A DNA stretch of 64,000 nucleotides from Hymenobacter pini (GTDB taxonomy: Bacteria; Bacteroidota; Bacteroidia; Cytophagales; Hymenobacteraceae): positions 310,001 through 374,000 of the forward strand of contig NZ_JAIZZH010000003.1 of NCBI RefSeq assembly GCF_020421205.1, read 5' to 3'. Positions 7,780 to 17,726 of this stretch are shown one piece after another; position 1 is the first letter of the stretch, and each line of letters opens with the position of its first letter. The notes under the pieces are model-generated. The model was not told the DNA's origin. It worked only from the letters and a program-made list of their open reading frames with translations, and did no database searches. The translations under genes and the position numbers were made by a program.

Positions 7780-8484
7780 TTAGATGGTGCCTTTTTCAGC
7801 AGCCTTTTTCAGCTTTTCGTTAGCGAAAATGGCTACCTCTACGCGGCGGTTAGCCTGACGGCCAGCTTCGGTAGAGTTGTCGGCAATGGGCTGCTTGGAG
7901 CCGTAGCCGGTTACCGTGAAGCGCGAAGCATCTACGCCTTGCTGCTGGGTGTAGTTAGCCACGGCCTGGGCCCGGCGCTGCGACAGGGGGTCGTTGATGG
8001 CATCGGTACCGGTGTTGTCGGTGTGGCCTTCTACAATTACGTTGGTGTCGCCGTACTTGATGAGGGTTTTAGCCAACTCCTGGATGTTCTGCTGAGCAGC
8101 CGAAGTCAGGGCCGACGAGTTTTTGGCAAACAGCAGGCCCGAGTCGAAGGTGATTTTGATACCCTCGCCTACGCGCTCCACTTTAGCACCGGCCATTTCT
8201 CTTTTCAGTTCAGCAGCCTGCTTGTCCATGCGGCGGCCGATGAGTGCGCCACCAGCGCCACCCACGGCAGCACCAATAATGGCCCCTTTGGCCGTGCCCG
8301 ACTTACCGCCAATTACGCGGCCCAGCACGGCACCACCGGCGGCACCACCCAGGCCACCAATAACGGCACCCTTAGCGGTTTTGCTCCACGGCTTCTTAGT
8401 GGTAGTGGTTTGAGCCTCAGCATAGTTGCTGCCCAGCAGCAGTACAGCCAGCATCAGGGCGAATAACGAACGAAGGTTCTTCAT
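7780..8484 (-). CDS. OmpA-family protein with glycine-zipper segment (non-lipidated copy)
   Basis: The 234-residue exported protein has a signal peptide ending near NYAEA, a glycine-zipper-type hydrophobic region (about residues 40-90: GAVIGGLGGAAGGAVLGRVIGG), and an OmpA C-terminal peptidoglycan-binding domain (about 110-225) with the VEGHTDNTG motif and LSQRRAQAVANY. It probably anchors the outer membrane to the cell wall. The next gene upstream, 8846-9583, is a close paralogue, differing mainly in its N-terminal export signal: this copy has no lipobox. The start at 8484 begins the signal peptide (MKNLRSLFALMLAV). The 361-base gap 8485-8845 contains a terminator for the paralogue and no further gene that I can support. 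Confidence 0.9.
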   Translation of the reverse strand: MKNLRSLFALMLAVLLLGSNYAEAQTTTTKKPWSKTAKGAVIGGLGGAAGGAVLGRVIGGKSGTAKGAIIGAAVGGAGGALIGRRMDKQAAELKREMAGAKVERVGEGIKITFDSGLLFAKNSSALTSAAQQNIQELAKTLIKYGDTNVIVEGHTDNTGTDAINDPLSQRRAQAVANYTQQQGVDASRFTVTGYGSKQPIADNSTEAGRQANRRVEVAIFANEKLKKAAEKGTI

Positions 8485-8801
8485 GAGGTTGGGGGAGGTT
8501 AGTGTGTTGGTGTGAAGTAAAGGGAAAAGCAGCAAAAAGGCTCGGTACGAAAGTAAGTAGGCTTGCTGCCCCTCGTATCTGAACTTTTGCAACCACCTTG
8601 CCAAAAACGGTTTTGCCAGCAGAAAATTATCAAAATACCGCATCAATTGTGTTTCAGGGCACTTTTCAATGCACTGATGGCACCTCGTATTGCTTTGTCA
8701 TCAGGCAGTTGGCCACCATCTAATTACATAAAAAAATCAGCTGGCGCTTGGCATTGGGGAACTGGTTACGTGGGCCTATGCTGTGCGCTACACGCAAAAA
8801 A

Positions 8802-8821
8802 GCCACCTCCTAGGAGGTGGC
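8802..8821 (-). terminator. Terminator hairpin of the second OmpA gene
   Basis: A perfect palindrome GCCACCTCCT/AGGAGGTGGC, followed on the minus strand by TTTTTT, ends the gene at 8846. Confidence 0.8.
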
Positions 8822-8845
8822 CTTTACATTCAGATTGCTGAGAAC

Positions 8846-9583
8846 TTACAGACGGCCGGCTTCAGCGGCTTTCTTCATTTTCTCGTTGGCATAGATGGCA
8901 ATTTCTACGCGGCGGTTGGCCTGCTTGCCTTCCACGGTGGTGTTGTCGGCAATAGGCTGACTTGAACCGTAGCCTTTAGTGGTGATGCGGGCAGCATCAA
9001 CGCCTTGAGCAGTGGTGTAGTTAGCCACGGCCTGGGCCCGGCGCTCCGACAGGGGTTGGTTGATGGCGTCCGAACCGGTGTTGTCGGTGTGGCCTTCTAC
9101 CAGTACGTTGGTGTCGGGGTACTTCTTCAGGATTTCAGCCATTTTCTGGATTTCCGTCATCGAAGCAGCGCGCAGGTCGCTCTTGTTGGTATCGAAGAGG
9201 ATGCCCGAGTCGAAGGTGATTTTAATACCCTCGCCTACACGTTCCACTTTGGCGTTCTGCATGTCACGCTGCAGTTCCTCGGCCTGCTTGTCCATTTTGC
9301 GGCCGATGAGGGCACCACCGGTACCGCCCACGGCAGCCCCGATAATAGCGCCGGCAGCCGTACCGTTTTTGCCGCCGATTACGCGGCCCAGCACGCCACC
9401 TACCACGGCACCGCCACCGGCCCCGATGATACCGCCCTTAGCGGTTTTGCTCATGCCGGTTTTGCGGGGGCCCGTGCCGTTGGTGTCAGCCTCCGGAATG
9501 TTGGGGTTACGGGTGGTGGCGCAGGAGCTTACGAAAAGCACGAAGGCCATCAACAACGTCAGAAGCGAATTGCGAGAAGTCAT
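8846..9583 (-). CDS. OmpA-family lipoprotein with glycine-zipper segment
   Basis: This 245-residue paralogue of the 7780-8484 product has a signal peptide ending in the lipobox VSSC, so it is probably a lipoprotein. The glycine-zipper region (GGIIGAGGGAVVGGVLGRVIGG) and the OmpA domain with LVEGHTDNTGSDAI are nearly the same as in its neighbour, while the N-termini differ. The pair looks like a tandem duplication followed by a change in export type. Function: cell-envelope attachment to peptidoglycan, by family. Confidence 0.9.
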   Translation of the reverse strand: MTSRNSLLTLLMAFVLFVSSCATTRNPNIPEADTNGTGPRKTGMSKTAKGGIIGAGGGAVVGGVLGRVIGGKNGTAAGAIIGAAVGGTGGALIGRKMDKQAEELQRDMQNAKVERVGEGIKITFDSGILFDTNKSDLRAASMTEIQKMAEILKKYPDTNVLVEGHTDNTGSDAINQPLSERRAQAVANYTTAQGVDAARITTKGYGSSQPIADNTTVEGKQANRRVEIAIYANEKMKKAAEAGRL

Positions 9584-9736
9584 AAGAAGGAGAAAGAAAC
9601 TTGGTGGAGAGAAAAGAGCGGTTTGATTGGTTTTGCAGGTTCTTACTGCGGTTGGGGTAAAAATGTTCGGTGAATATAGATTTACGCCTATACCACCGAT
9701 TGGTAATGCGCAGACCCAGTGCTTGTCAAAATAAAA

Positions 9737-9773
9737 AGCCCGCTAAACACGCCGAATGCGCATTTAACGGGCT
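9737..9773 (-). terminator. Terminator hairpin downstream of accD
   Basis: AGCCCG (9737-9742) begins an arm that pairs, with one mismatch, with an arm ending CGGGCT at 9773; the minus-strand reading continues into a T-run. Confidence 0.65.
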
Positions 9774-9822
9774 CTAGCCAAAAAGCTTGCCGAAAATTTC
9801 CGGCAGCAGTAGCTATGGTTGG

Positions 9823-10707
9823 TTAGCTAATGACAGCAGGCTGATTAGCAGCTACTTCAACCGGCTTCAGCATGGTCAGCAGCTCGGTAAGTTTATTTTT
9901 CAGCTCCTTCCGGTCCACAATGAAATCGAGGAAGCCGTGCTCCAGCACAAACTCGGCGCTCTGGAAGCCCTTCGGCAAATCTTTACCGATAGTTTCCTTG
10001 ATAACGCGGGGGCCGGCAAAGCCAATGAGGGCACCCGGCTCGGCAATGTTAAAATCGCCGAGCATGGCGAAAGAGGCCGTTACGCCGCCCGTGGTGGGGT
10101 CGGTGAGCAGAGAAATATAGGGCAAACCCGCTTCGGAAAGCAGCGCCAGCCTGGCCGAGGTTTTGGCCATCTGCATCAGCGAGTAGCCGGCTTCCATCAT
10201 GCGGGCCCCACCGGAGCGCGAAATCATGAGGAAGGGCAGGCGGTTCTGACGGGCGTAGTCAATGGCCCGGGCAATTTTCTCACCCACTACCGAGCCCATC
10301 GAGCCCCCTATGAATTTGAAATCCATGGCGGCTACCACCAAGCCCAGGCCGTTCATCTGGCCGTGGGCCGAGCGCACGGCATCTTTCAGGCCGGTGCTGC
10401 GCTCCGTGGCGGCCACGCGCTGGGGGTAGGCTTTGGTATCCACGAAGTGCAGGGGGTCGGCCGAGTGCATATCAGCGTCCAGCTCCTGGTACTGGTGGTT
10501 ATCGAAGAGAAAGTCGAAATAGTCGGCAGCGTCAATCCGGTCGTGGTGGCCGCAGTTGCCGCAGGTGGACAGCAGGCGCTTGTGCTCGGCCATGGTGGCC
10601 ACCGTTTTACACTCAGGGCATTTGTACCAGAGGCCATCGGGCGTCTCTTTTTTCTGCTCCGTGGGCGTTACGATGCCTTTTTCTTTGCGCTTAAACCAGG
10701 ATGACAT
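9823..10707 (-). CDS. accD: Acetyl-CoA carboxylase carboxyltransferase subunit beta
   Basis: The 294-residue protein has the N-terminal zinc ribbon ([10 protein letters not shown]...CGNCGHH) and the crotonase-like carboxyltransferase domain with [17 protein letters not shown] and [18 protein letters not shown]. AccD pairs with AccA to transfer carboxybiotin onto acetyl-CoA, making malonyl-CoA for fatty acid synthesis in the cytoplasm. Length and motifs match the family. It is not adjacent to accA here. Confidence 0.95.
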   Translation of the reverse strand: MSSWFKRKEKGIVTPTEQKKETPDGLWYKCPECKTVATMAEHKRLLSTCGNCGHHDRIDAADYFDFLFDNHQYQELDADMHSADPLHFVDTKAYPQRVAATERSTGLKDAVRSAHGQMNGLGLVVAAMDFKFIGGSMGSVVGEKIARAIDYARQNRLPFLMISRSGGARMMEAGYSLMQMAKTSARLALLSEAGLPYISLLTDPTTGGVTASFAMLGDFNIAEPGALIGFAGPRVIKETIGKDLPKGFQSAEFVLEHGFLDFIVDRKELKNKLTELLTMLKPVEVAANQPAVIS

Positions 10708-10876
10708 ATTGAGAGGGGTGCTTGAGTCGATAGAGAGGAGTGCCTGAAGGCTGCAACTGACGCACAGCTTTCACTGCCGAGGTGCAAGTTACGGCAGAAT
10801 CCAACAGTGCGAAAGGTAAAGATAGTGACAGGGAAATGAGGTGACGAGAGAACAGTTGACGGAGGACAAGGTGGAC

Positions 10877-11045
10877 CGTCATTCCGAGCGAAGTCGAGGA
10901 ATCTCGCGTGCTGAGGTTGCAATAGTAATTTAAACGAAGCGGTAGAGATGCTTCGGACCCTGGCTTGATGCGCCACATGCTCAGCATGACAGATAGTTTG
11001 ACAACATCAGCACGCGAGATGCTTCACCTTCGGCTCTGCATGACG
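10877..11045. repeat. Dispersed fold-back repeat (TCATTCCGAGC type), copy 1
   Basis: The 10708-11074 gap has no gene. It holds a fold-back element: GTCATTCCGAGCGAAGTCGAGG followed by AATCTCGCGTGCTGA (10878-10914), a middle part with a similar degenerate unit ending GCTCAGCATGAC (10978-10990), and an inverted copy TCAGCACGCGAGATGC...GCATGACGT (11008-11045). A second element of the same kind lies at 34716-34868. Confidence 0.75.
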
Positions 11046-11074
11046 TTCTGTTCTGTATTATGTTCCGCTCCGTT

Positions 11075-12127
11075 CTATGCCAGCGTAATCCGCTCATCCA
11101 GGTACACGTCCTGAATGGCGTGCAGCAAATCGACGCCTTCCGTGAAGGGCCGCTGGAAGGCTTTTCGGCCCGAAATAAGGCCCTGCCCACCGGCGCGCTT
11201 GTTAATGATGGCCGTGCGGATGGCCGCGTCCCGGTCGCCGGCGCCCAGGCTTTCGCCCCCGGAGTTGATGAGGCCGATGCGGCCCATGTAACAGTTGGCC
11301 ACTTGGTAGCGCGTCAGGTCGATGGGGTTATCGGTGCTGAGCTGCTCGTACATGGCTGGGTGAGTTTTGCCGAACTTCAGAGTTGAGAAGCCACCGTTGT
11401 TTTCCGGGAGTTTCTGCTTGATAATATCGGCCCCGATGGTAACGCCGAGGTGGTTGGCCTGCCCGGTGAGGTCGGCGGCGACGTGAAAGTCTTTACCATC
11501 GGTTTTGAAGGCGTTGTTGCGCAGGTAGCACCACAGCACCGTGGCCATGCCCAACTCGTGGGCCCGCTCAAACGCCGCCGATACTTCCTGAATCTGCCGG
11601 CCCGACTCCTCGGAGCCAAAGTAGATGGTAGCGCCCACGGCCGTGGCTCCCAGATTCCAGGCTTCCTCCACCGAGCCAAACAGAATCTGGTCGTATTTAT
11701 TGGGGTAAGTCAGCAGCTCGTTGTGGTTGATTTTGACCAGAAACGGGATTTTGTGGGCGTAGCGCCGGGCCACCGTTCCGAAGGTACCAAACGTGGTAGC
11801 CACCGCGTTGCAGCCCCCTTCTACCGCCAGCTTGATGATGTTTTCGGGGTCGAAGTACATGTGGTTGGGCCCAAACGAGGCCCCGGCCGTGTGCTCGATG
11901 CCCTGGTCGACGGGCAGAATACTTAGGTAGCCAGTGCCGGCCAGCCGGCCGTGGTTGTAGAGCTGACCCAGGCTGCGCAGCACCTGCGGGGTGCGGTTGC
12001 CGGGTACAAAGCACCGGTCCAGAAAGTCGGGGCCAGGCTGGTGCAGCTGCTCTTTGGGGAAGGTATGGCACTGGTAGTCCAGCAATGCGGCCGTTTCGGC
12101 GGGCAGGGAGTCGAGGATGGAAGCCAT
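11075..12127 (-). CDS. fbaB: Class I fructose-bisphosphate aldolase (DhnA/FbaB type)
   Basis: The 350-residue protein matches the archaeal/bacterial class IA aldolases of the DhnA family: Schiff-base region [29 protein letters not shown] with the phosphate-binding DQG, and [23 protein letters not shown]. It cleaves fructose 1,6-bisphosphate to two triose phosphates through a lysine Schiff base. Family members often serve gluconeogenesis. It is transcribed divergently from the OmpA-like gene at 12291. Confidence 0.88.
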   Translation of the reverse strand: MASILDSLPAETAALLDYQCHTFPKEQLHQPGPDFLDRCFVPGNRTPQVLRSLGQLYNHGRLAGTGYLSILPVDQGIEHTAGASFGPNHMYFDPENIIKLAVEGGCNAVATTFGTFGTVARRYAHKIPFLVKINHNELLTYPNKYDQILFGSVEEAWNLGATAVGATIYFGSEESGRQIQEVSAAFERAHELGMATVLWCYLRNNAFKTDGKDFHVAADLTGQANHLGVTIGADIIKQKLPENNGGFSTLKFGKTHPAMYEQLSTDNPIDLTRYQVANCYMGRIGLINSGGESLGAGDRDAAIRTAIINKRAGGQGLISGRKAFQRPFTEGVDLLHAIQDVYLDERITLA

Positions 12128-12290
12128 GAGGGAAGACGTTGGAAAAGAATGCGGAACCAGCCGTTTACGTAATGGCCGCCCCGGCAGCTACCGGTAGCAC
12201 ATCCGCCGCCGGGGCCTTACCTTGCCGCCCGGAAGCCGCTACAACCATTTGGTCGGTATTTCCGCTTGTCTCTTCTGATTCTTTTCTGCC

Positions 12291-13298
12291 GTGAAACACT
12301 TTCCCGCTTTTGCTTTCTGCGCGCTGCTGGCCACTTCTGCCCTGCCCGGCTGCGTAGCCTCCAAAAAATACGACGACCTGAAAGCCCGCCAGGCCGCCAC
12401 CGAACAAGCCAAAACCGAGGCGGAGCAGCAATACCGCAAAGCCGTGACGGAACTGAAAAAATCCTCGGATGAGCTGGCCCAGCTGCGCCTGGAAACCCGC
12501 CGTCTGGTAGACGACTCCACCGAAACCGGCCGCAACCTACGCCGCACCCGCCAACTCAACACCCAGCTCACCGACAGCTACGATAAGCTGCTGAAGAACT
12601 CCGACCGCGCCATGGCCGATAAATCGGCCGACTACAACAAGGTAGCCAAGGACCTGGCCCGCCGTGAGGCCGAGCTGGGCGAGCTGGATACCAACCTGCG
12701 CAAGAGTCGCGCCGACATCGACAAACTCACTGCCGACCTCACGGCCCGGGAAGCCAAGCTGGCCGAGCTGCAAAAAGCCCTGGCGGAGAAAGACCGGGCC
12801 GTAGATGCCCTCAAAGCCAGCGTAAGCAACGCCCTGCGCGGCTTCCAGGGCACCGACCTGCAGGTTAAGATGAAGGACGGCAAGGTGTACGTGTCCCTCT
12901 CCGAGCAGCTTTTATTCAAATCGGGCTCCACCAAAGTAGACCCCAAAGGCCAGGAGGCACTGAAACAGCTGGCTGCCGTACTCCAGCAGCAACCCGATGT
13001 GAACGTGGTAGTGGAAGGCCACACCGACAACGTACCCTTCAGCCGCCCGGCCGGGGCCATGCAGGACAACTGGGACCTGAGCGTGCTGCGCGCCACCGAA
13101 ATTGCCCGCCTGCTTACCACTGGCGGCGTAGCACCGGAGCGCGTGACGGCCTCGGGCCGCAGCCAGTACGTGCCCGTGGCCTCCAACGACTCGCCCCAGA
13201 ACAAGGCCCTCAACCGCCGCACCGAAATCATCCTGACGCCCAAACTCAACGAGCTGCTAAAAATTTTGGACAGCAACTCCACGGCAGGCGGGAAGTAG
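12291..13298 (+). CDS. OmpA-family lipoprotein with long coiled coil
   Basis: The 335-residue protein begins at GTG (12291), where a signal peptide and lipobox start (PAFAFCALLATSALPGC). A long coiled coil follows (about residues 25-190, rich in K/E/A/L heptads such as ADIDKLTADLTAREAKLAEL), then an OmpA domain (about 200-320) with VVVEGHTDN and NKALNRRTEIILTP. It probably spans from an outer-membrane lipid anchor to peptidoglycan. No ATG gives a better start; the non-AUG start is supported only by the signal peptide. Confidence 0.85.
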   Translation: MKHFPAFAFCALLATSALPGCVASKKYDDLKARQAATEQAKTEAEQQYRKAVTELKKSSDELAQLRLETRRLVDDSTETGRNLRRTRQLNTQLTDSYDKLLKNSDRAMADKSADYNKVAKDLARREAELGELDTNLRKSRADIDKLTADLTAREAKLAELQKALAEKDRAVDALKASVSNALRGFQGTDLQVKMKDGKVYVSLSEQLLFKSGSTKVDPKGQEALKQLAAVLQQQPDVNVVVEGHTDNVPFSRPAGAMQDNWDLSVLRATEIARLLTTGGVAPERVTASGRSQYVPVASNDSPQNKALNRRTEIILTPKLNELLKILDSNSTAGGK

Positions 13299-13351
13299 AA
13301 CATTTTAGCTTTTTATTGATATTACTCAACATAATTAACATCTATCTAGCT

Positions 13352-14800
13352 ATGCAGCACCCTTTTATTCCCCGCCTGATTATCTGCGCTCTATTGCTAT
13401 GCGGTAGCTTTGCCGCTCATGCCACGCACTACTTGGCTGGTACCATCACCTACCGCCACCTTCCACAGCCCAATCAGTATGAGGTGCAGGTTATTTTGTA
13501 CACAGATGCTTCGCCCAATGTGGCCGATGAGCCTGAAACGATATTGAATTGCTTGCCGAATCTAGAAGCCGGGTGTGCTACTGCTAAACAGAATGGATTT
13601 ATCCTGCGCATACCCCGGCAGCGTTCTGAGATAGTAGGCTCTACTCAGTGCGGCTCATCCAATGTCAGGAAGAATTACTACACAGGTGTAGTTACATTAC
13701 CTCCAAACCGATGGACATTGCTGGTTGACAATGCAAACCGACAAAGCGGCATACTTAACATCATCAATTCGGTAAATACCAGCGGTACTATTTCGGCAAC
13801 CCTGAACAACTCAAACGGACTGTTCAATAATTCGCCGGAATTCGTTTCCACAAACTTGCTTAATCTAAACGGAACCCAATACCACCAGTTTACGGCAAAA
13901 GCGGCGGAGACTGATGGTGATTCAGTTGCTTATGAGTTTGTGACACCCATGCAAGGGTTTACCACCCAGAGTTGCTCTCAGCCAGCCATAGGTTTCGTAC
14001 AGCCACCGCATTTTCGGCTTGATGCTATTACCGGGGTACTGGAAACAGTACCGTTTACTCTTGTGCAGGGTAGCTTTATAGTAACTATTCAGGCCAATGA
14101 ATTTCGGCGGCTGAATGGCACCTGGACTAAAATCGGCAGTGTGCAGTATGACGCTCTCTACATAGCCCGGACTGATTTTAGCGCCAATCGAAATCCTCGT
14201 TTCACCACACTGCAGCGTGGGAATACCACTCTAGACTTCACGCGGCCCATTCCTGTAAACCCTGGGCAAACCATTGACCTGACCCTCACAGCTACCGACC
14301 CTGATGTTGGGCAGCCGCTTCGTTTCAGCAGCTCTGCGCCTTTGCTGTACAGTGCACTGTATCCTTCTACTACCTTTCCCGCTATCCAAAGCATTTCTGC
14401 TACGCAGGCGCGCTTTACGTGGCAGGTATCGGCCTCATTGCCGCTGGGCCGCTACACGTTTGCCGTAACAGTAAATGATGATCTATGCCAGCAGGTTGGT
14501 CGAGAAATCCGGGCTATTACGTTTGAGGTAACCAACCGTGTAATCACAGGTTCAGTCACAGCTAAAGGGCCGTTACGAAGCGCCTACCCCACTCCATTCC
14601 GTGAGCAGGTGCAGTTTTCCTTGGATAAACCCGGCACGCAGCGTATCACGGTATTCGATGGCCTGGGCCGCGCAGTAGCCCACCTTACCAGCCGCCCCGA
14701 TGGCAGCGTACAGTGGCAACCTACAGCCGCACTGGCACCAAGCCTGTACATAGCCCGCACCGCCGATGGACAGCAGCAGTTCCGGTTGCTGCGCGAGTAA
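13352..14800 (+). CDS. Secreted protein with T9SS-type C-terminal sorting domain
   Basis: The 482-residue protein has a signal peptide (ATG 13352, IPRLIICALLLCGSFAAHA), an N-terminal beta-rich region starting HYLAGTITYRHLPQPNQYEV, and an Ig/cadherin-like stretch (about 300-390: LTLTATDPDVGQPLRF). The last 70-80 residues (AYPTPFREQVQFSLDKPGTQRITVFDGLGR ... LYIARTADGQQQFRLLRE) look like a type IX secretion sorting tail. Such proteins are secreted or bound to the cell surface. The N-terminal region resembles gliding-associated surface proteins but I cannot assign a function. G+C is lower than in the neighbours. Confidence 0.8.
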   Translation: MQHPFIPRLIICALLLCGSFAAHATHYLAGTITYRHLPQPNQYEVQVILYTDASPNVADEPETILNCLPNLEAGCATAKQNGFILRIPRQRSEIVGSTQCGSSNVRKNYYTGVVTLPPNRWTLLVDNANRQSGILNIINSVNTSGTISATLNNSNGLFNNSPEFVSTNLLNLNGTQYHQFTAKAAETDGDSVAYEFVTPMQGFTTQSCSQPAIGFVQPPHFRLDAITGVLETVPFTLVQGSFIVTIQANEFRRLNGTWTKIGSVQYDALYIARTDFSANRNPRFTTLQRGNTTLDFTRPIPVNPGQTIDLTLTATDPDVGQPLRFSSSAPLLYSALYPSTTFPAIQSISATQARFTWQVSASLPLGRYTFAVTVNDDLCQQVGREIRAITFEVTNRVITGSVTAKGPLRSAYPTPFREQVQFSLDKPGTQRITVFDGLGRAVAHLTSRPDGSVQWQPTAALAPSLYIARTADGQQQFRLLRE

Positions 14801-14821
14801 CGCTACATCATTAGAAACAAA

Positions 14822-14853
14822 ACGGCCGGCTTCCTGCACAGGAAGCCGGCCGT
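14822..14853. terminator. Bidirectional terminator between convergent genes
   Basis: ACGGCCGGCTTCCT (14822-14835) pairs perfectly with AGGAAGCCGGCCGT (14840-14853), between the stops of the T9SS cargo gene and the TonB receptor gene. Confidence 0.8.
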
Positions 14854-14883
14854 CTTGTGTTCAGCCGAAAAGCCATCCAGCCG

Positions 14884-17631
14884 TTAGAACGACACATTTA
14901 CGCGGCCGAAATAAAAGGCGCCGCTGTAGCCGAACTGGTTGGAGCTATAGGGGAAGCGGCCCCGGTTGGTGGCGTCCAGCGTGGAATAGGTCAGGCTTTG
15001 CTCGTTGTTGTTGGGGTCCTGGTAGAGCCGGTCCGGATAGACGTTGAACAGGTTGTTTACCCCGATGCTCACGCCTACATTCTTGATTACCTGAGCGCTG
15101 AGCACCAAATCCGTTACCCACTTGGCCGAGAAGGTCTGGTCGATGAAGGACCGGTCGGGGTTGGCATCCTTGGTCTGGATTTCCCCGAAGCGCACGGTGC
15201 GCAGGTTCACACTGAAGATTTTGTAGCCGTAGTCGGCACTGAGGTTGATTTTGCTGCGGGGCTGACCGTTTTCGAGGCGGGCCCGCTGGGCGCGGTCAAA
15301 CAAGGTATTCTGCAGGCTGGGGTTGGCATCAATGAAGGGCGAACTGTTGAAGCTGCGCACCTTCGTTTCATTGAAGTTGGCCGCCGCCGTGAGGGTCAGG
15401 CGGCTGTCGGCGCTCAGCTGTAGGCGCTCATTAGCCACTATATCCAGGCCGCGGGTGCGGGTGTTCACGGCGTTGGCGAAAAACTGGATGCCCTGCACCG
15501 GCAGCGTGCCCAGAATCTGGTTAACGGCGGCGTTACTACGGTTGAACTGGCTGCTGAGCACAATCCGGTCCCGGATATCAATCTGGTAGGCATCCACCGT
15601 CAGGGTAATCGTGCGGAGCACCCGCGCCGTGAGGCCCAGGCTGTAGTTCTTCGATTTTTCCTGCTTCAGGGAGCCAATGCCGAAGGCCCGGGTCAGGGGG
15701 TCGTCGTTGTTGGTGGTGAGTACCTCGCGCAATTCCCCACTGGTAAACTGGGTGCTGGAGTTGGTGAAGTAGCGCTGCTGCAAGGACGGGGCCCGGAAGC
15801 CGTTGCCGAGGTTGCCGCGCACGGCCAGGTCGGGCAGAATGCTGTAGCGGGCGGCCAGCTTGCCGCTCACGTTGTTGCCGAAATCAGAATACCGCTCGGC
15901 CCGGCCGGCCACGCTCACCAGCAGCTTTTCGGTGATGTCGCTTTCCAGATCCACGTAGCCGGCCACGTTAATACGGGTGTGGCTGGCGGCGTCCTGAGGC
16001 TTATAGCCGGGGAAGCCTTGGGCCCCGAAAGCGGCGCGGGCCCCGTTTACGGTGCGGGTACCGGCCAGATAAGACCCTTCTTCTCCGGCTTCAATCTCAA
16101 ACATATCCGTCCGGAACTCACCCCCGAAGGCCACGTTCAGGGTGCTCAGGGTGGGCACGCTGGTAAACTTGCGCGAGAAGCCCAAGTTCACAGTGTTCTG
16201 CTGGAAGGTGAGCGTACCGGCATAGAATTCCGTGGGGCTGGTGCCTTGGGGCAAAGAGGCGTTGAGCGTGTTCGTGACGTCGTAGCGCAGGCTGTTGCGG
16301 CCGTAGGTGTTGCTCAAATCAGCCGCGAAGCCCAGCACCGTGCCCCGCAGGCCCATAATCAGCGAAGCATCATCCACGATGCTGTTGATAAAGGGCAGGT
16401 AGCCATTCGGATAAATCGTCAGGTCGCTCTGGGTGGCCTGGTTGGGTAAGCGGTACAGGGCCCCGGCCCGGCCGGTGCGGCGCGTGAGGCCGCCCGCCAC
16501 GTACGCTTCCATGTTGAGGGCGGGTGCTACCGTGTAGGCGGCATTCACGAAGCCCCCGTAGGTGCGCACGTCGGAGCTGCCCACCCGAATGTCGCGGCGG
16601 TTGAAGCCCCGCTCCGCTACCAAGGCATCATCATGAGCTTTCAGGTCGCGCTTCTGCTGATCGGAGAGGCCGCTGGGATAGTTGCCGTTGCTGCCCAAGT
16701 AAATCAGCGGGGCCGTATCGGGGCGGCTGCGGTCCAGGTAGCTGCGGTTGCTGAACTGTCCGCTCACATTCACAAAGCCCCGGCGGCCCAGCCCGAAACC
16801 GGCGTTGGCATCGGCCTGAAACAGCTCTCCGTCGCCTTCCACCGTCTGGCCCACGGTGCTGCTGGCCTGCACACCAGTGGTATCGTCCTTGAGCTGGATG
16901 TTGATGACGCCGGCAATGGCATCGGAGCCGTACTGGGCGGCCGCGCCCTCGCGCAGCACCTCAATGCGCTTGATGGCGGCCGGCGGAATGACGTTCATAT
17001 CCGTACCCACCGAGCCGCGGCCGGGCGTACCATTGATGTTTACCAGGGCCGAAGTGTGGCGGCGCTTGCCGTTTACCAGCACCAGCACCTGGTCGGGGCC
17101 CAGGCCGCGCAGGGTGGCGGGGTCCACGAAGTCGGTGCCGTCGGTTACGGTCTGGCGCGTGCTCTGGAACGATGGGGCAATGTAGGTAAGAATCTGGGTG
17201 ACGTCCGTTTGAGCGTAGGCCTTGATTTCTCGGGCCGAAATAACATCGACGGGCGAAGTAGTTAGGATGTTGGAGCGGCCCTCCGTGGCTCGGGAGCCGG
17301 TTACCACTACTTCGTTCAGAGCCGTTTCATTGTCCTGCAGGCGTACATCCAGGCTGGTGCGGCCATTGAGAGGTAGTTGCTGGGTGGTAGCCCCAATAGC
17401 GGAGAAAACCAGCGTGGCGGTGGGCGAAACTTCCAGGCGGTACCGACCGTCGGCGTCGGTGCTGGTGCCGTTGCTGGTGCCGCGCTCCAGCACCGTTACG
17501 CCGGGCTGGCCCTCACCAGCGGCATTGGTCACGCGCCCCGATACGCCCACTTGTTGGGCAACGGCAGTAAAGCTGGTCAACGACAACGCCGTTACCAGCC
17601 CCAAACGAGGGGAGAATAGGTGTTTCATCAC
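14884..17631 (-). CDS. TonB-dependent outer-membrane receptor
   Basis: The 915-residue protein has a signal peptide, a carboxypeptidase-regulatory-like domain (about 25-115: GVSGRVTNAAGEGQPGVTVLE), a plug domain (about 115-250, ending EVLREGAAAQYGSDAIAGVINIQL), and a 22-stranded barrel that ends in phenylalanine (GRVNVSF). Such receptors import large nutrients over the outer membrane with energy from TonB. The substrate cannot be read from sequence. No SusD partner follows, unlike at 30298. Its transcript probably has a leader of about 400 bases (see 17727-18051). Confidence 0.92.
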   Translation of the reverse strand: MMKHLFSPRLGLVTALSLTSFTAVAQQVGVSGRVTNAAGEGQPGVTVLERGTSNGTSTDADGRYRLEVSPTATLVFSAIGATTQQLPLNGRTSLDVRLQDNETALNEVVVTGSRATEGRSNILTTSPVDVISAREIKAYAQTDVTQILTYIAPSFQSTRQTVTDGTDFVDPATLRGLGPDQVLVLVNGKRRHTSALVNINGTPGRGSVGTDMNVIPPAAIKRIEVLREGAAAQYGSDAIAGVINIQLKDDTTGVQASSTVGQTVEGDGELFQADANAGFGLGRRGFVNVSGQFSNRSYLDRSRPDTAPLIYLGSNGNYPSGLSDQQKRDLKAHDDALVAERGFNRRDIRVGSSDVRTYGGFVNAAYTVAPALNMEAYVAGGLTRRTGRAGALYRLPNQATQSDLTIYPNGYLPFINSIVDDASLIMGLRGTVLGFAADLSNTYGRNSLRYDVTNTLNASLPQGTSPTEFYAGTLTFQQNTVNLGFSRKFTSVPTLSTLNVAFGGEFRTDMFEIEAGEEGSYLAGTRTVNGARAAFGAQGFPGYKPQDAASHTRINVAGYVDLESDITEKLLVSVAGRAERYSDFGNNVSGKLAARYSILPDLAVRGNLGNGFRAPSLQQRYFTNSSTQFTSGELREVLTTNNDDPLTRAFGIGSLKQEKSKNYSLGLTARVLRTITLTVDAYQIDIRDRIVLSSQFNRSNAAVNQILGTLPVQGIQFFANAVNTRTRGLDIVANERLQLSADSRLTLTAAANFNETKVRSFNSSPFIDANPSLQNTLFDRAQRARLENGQPRSKINLSADYGYKIFSVNLRTVRFGEIQTKDANPDRSFIDQTFSAKWVTDLVLSAQVIKNVGVSIGVNNLFNVYPDRLYQDPNNNEQSLTYSTLDATNRGRFPYSSNQFGYSGAFYFGRVNVSF

Positions 17632-17726
17632 AAGAAGAAAAAAAAGAAATTCTTGCCGCCCCGGCCAGCCATGCGGGGCCCGGAGGCAAAGTCAAACAAC
17701 AGCAACCAACACGCCAGCTAGATCCG

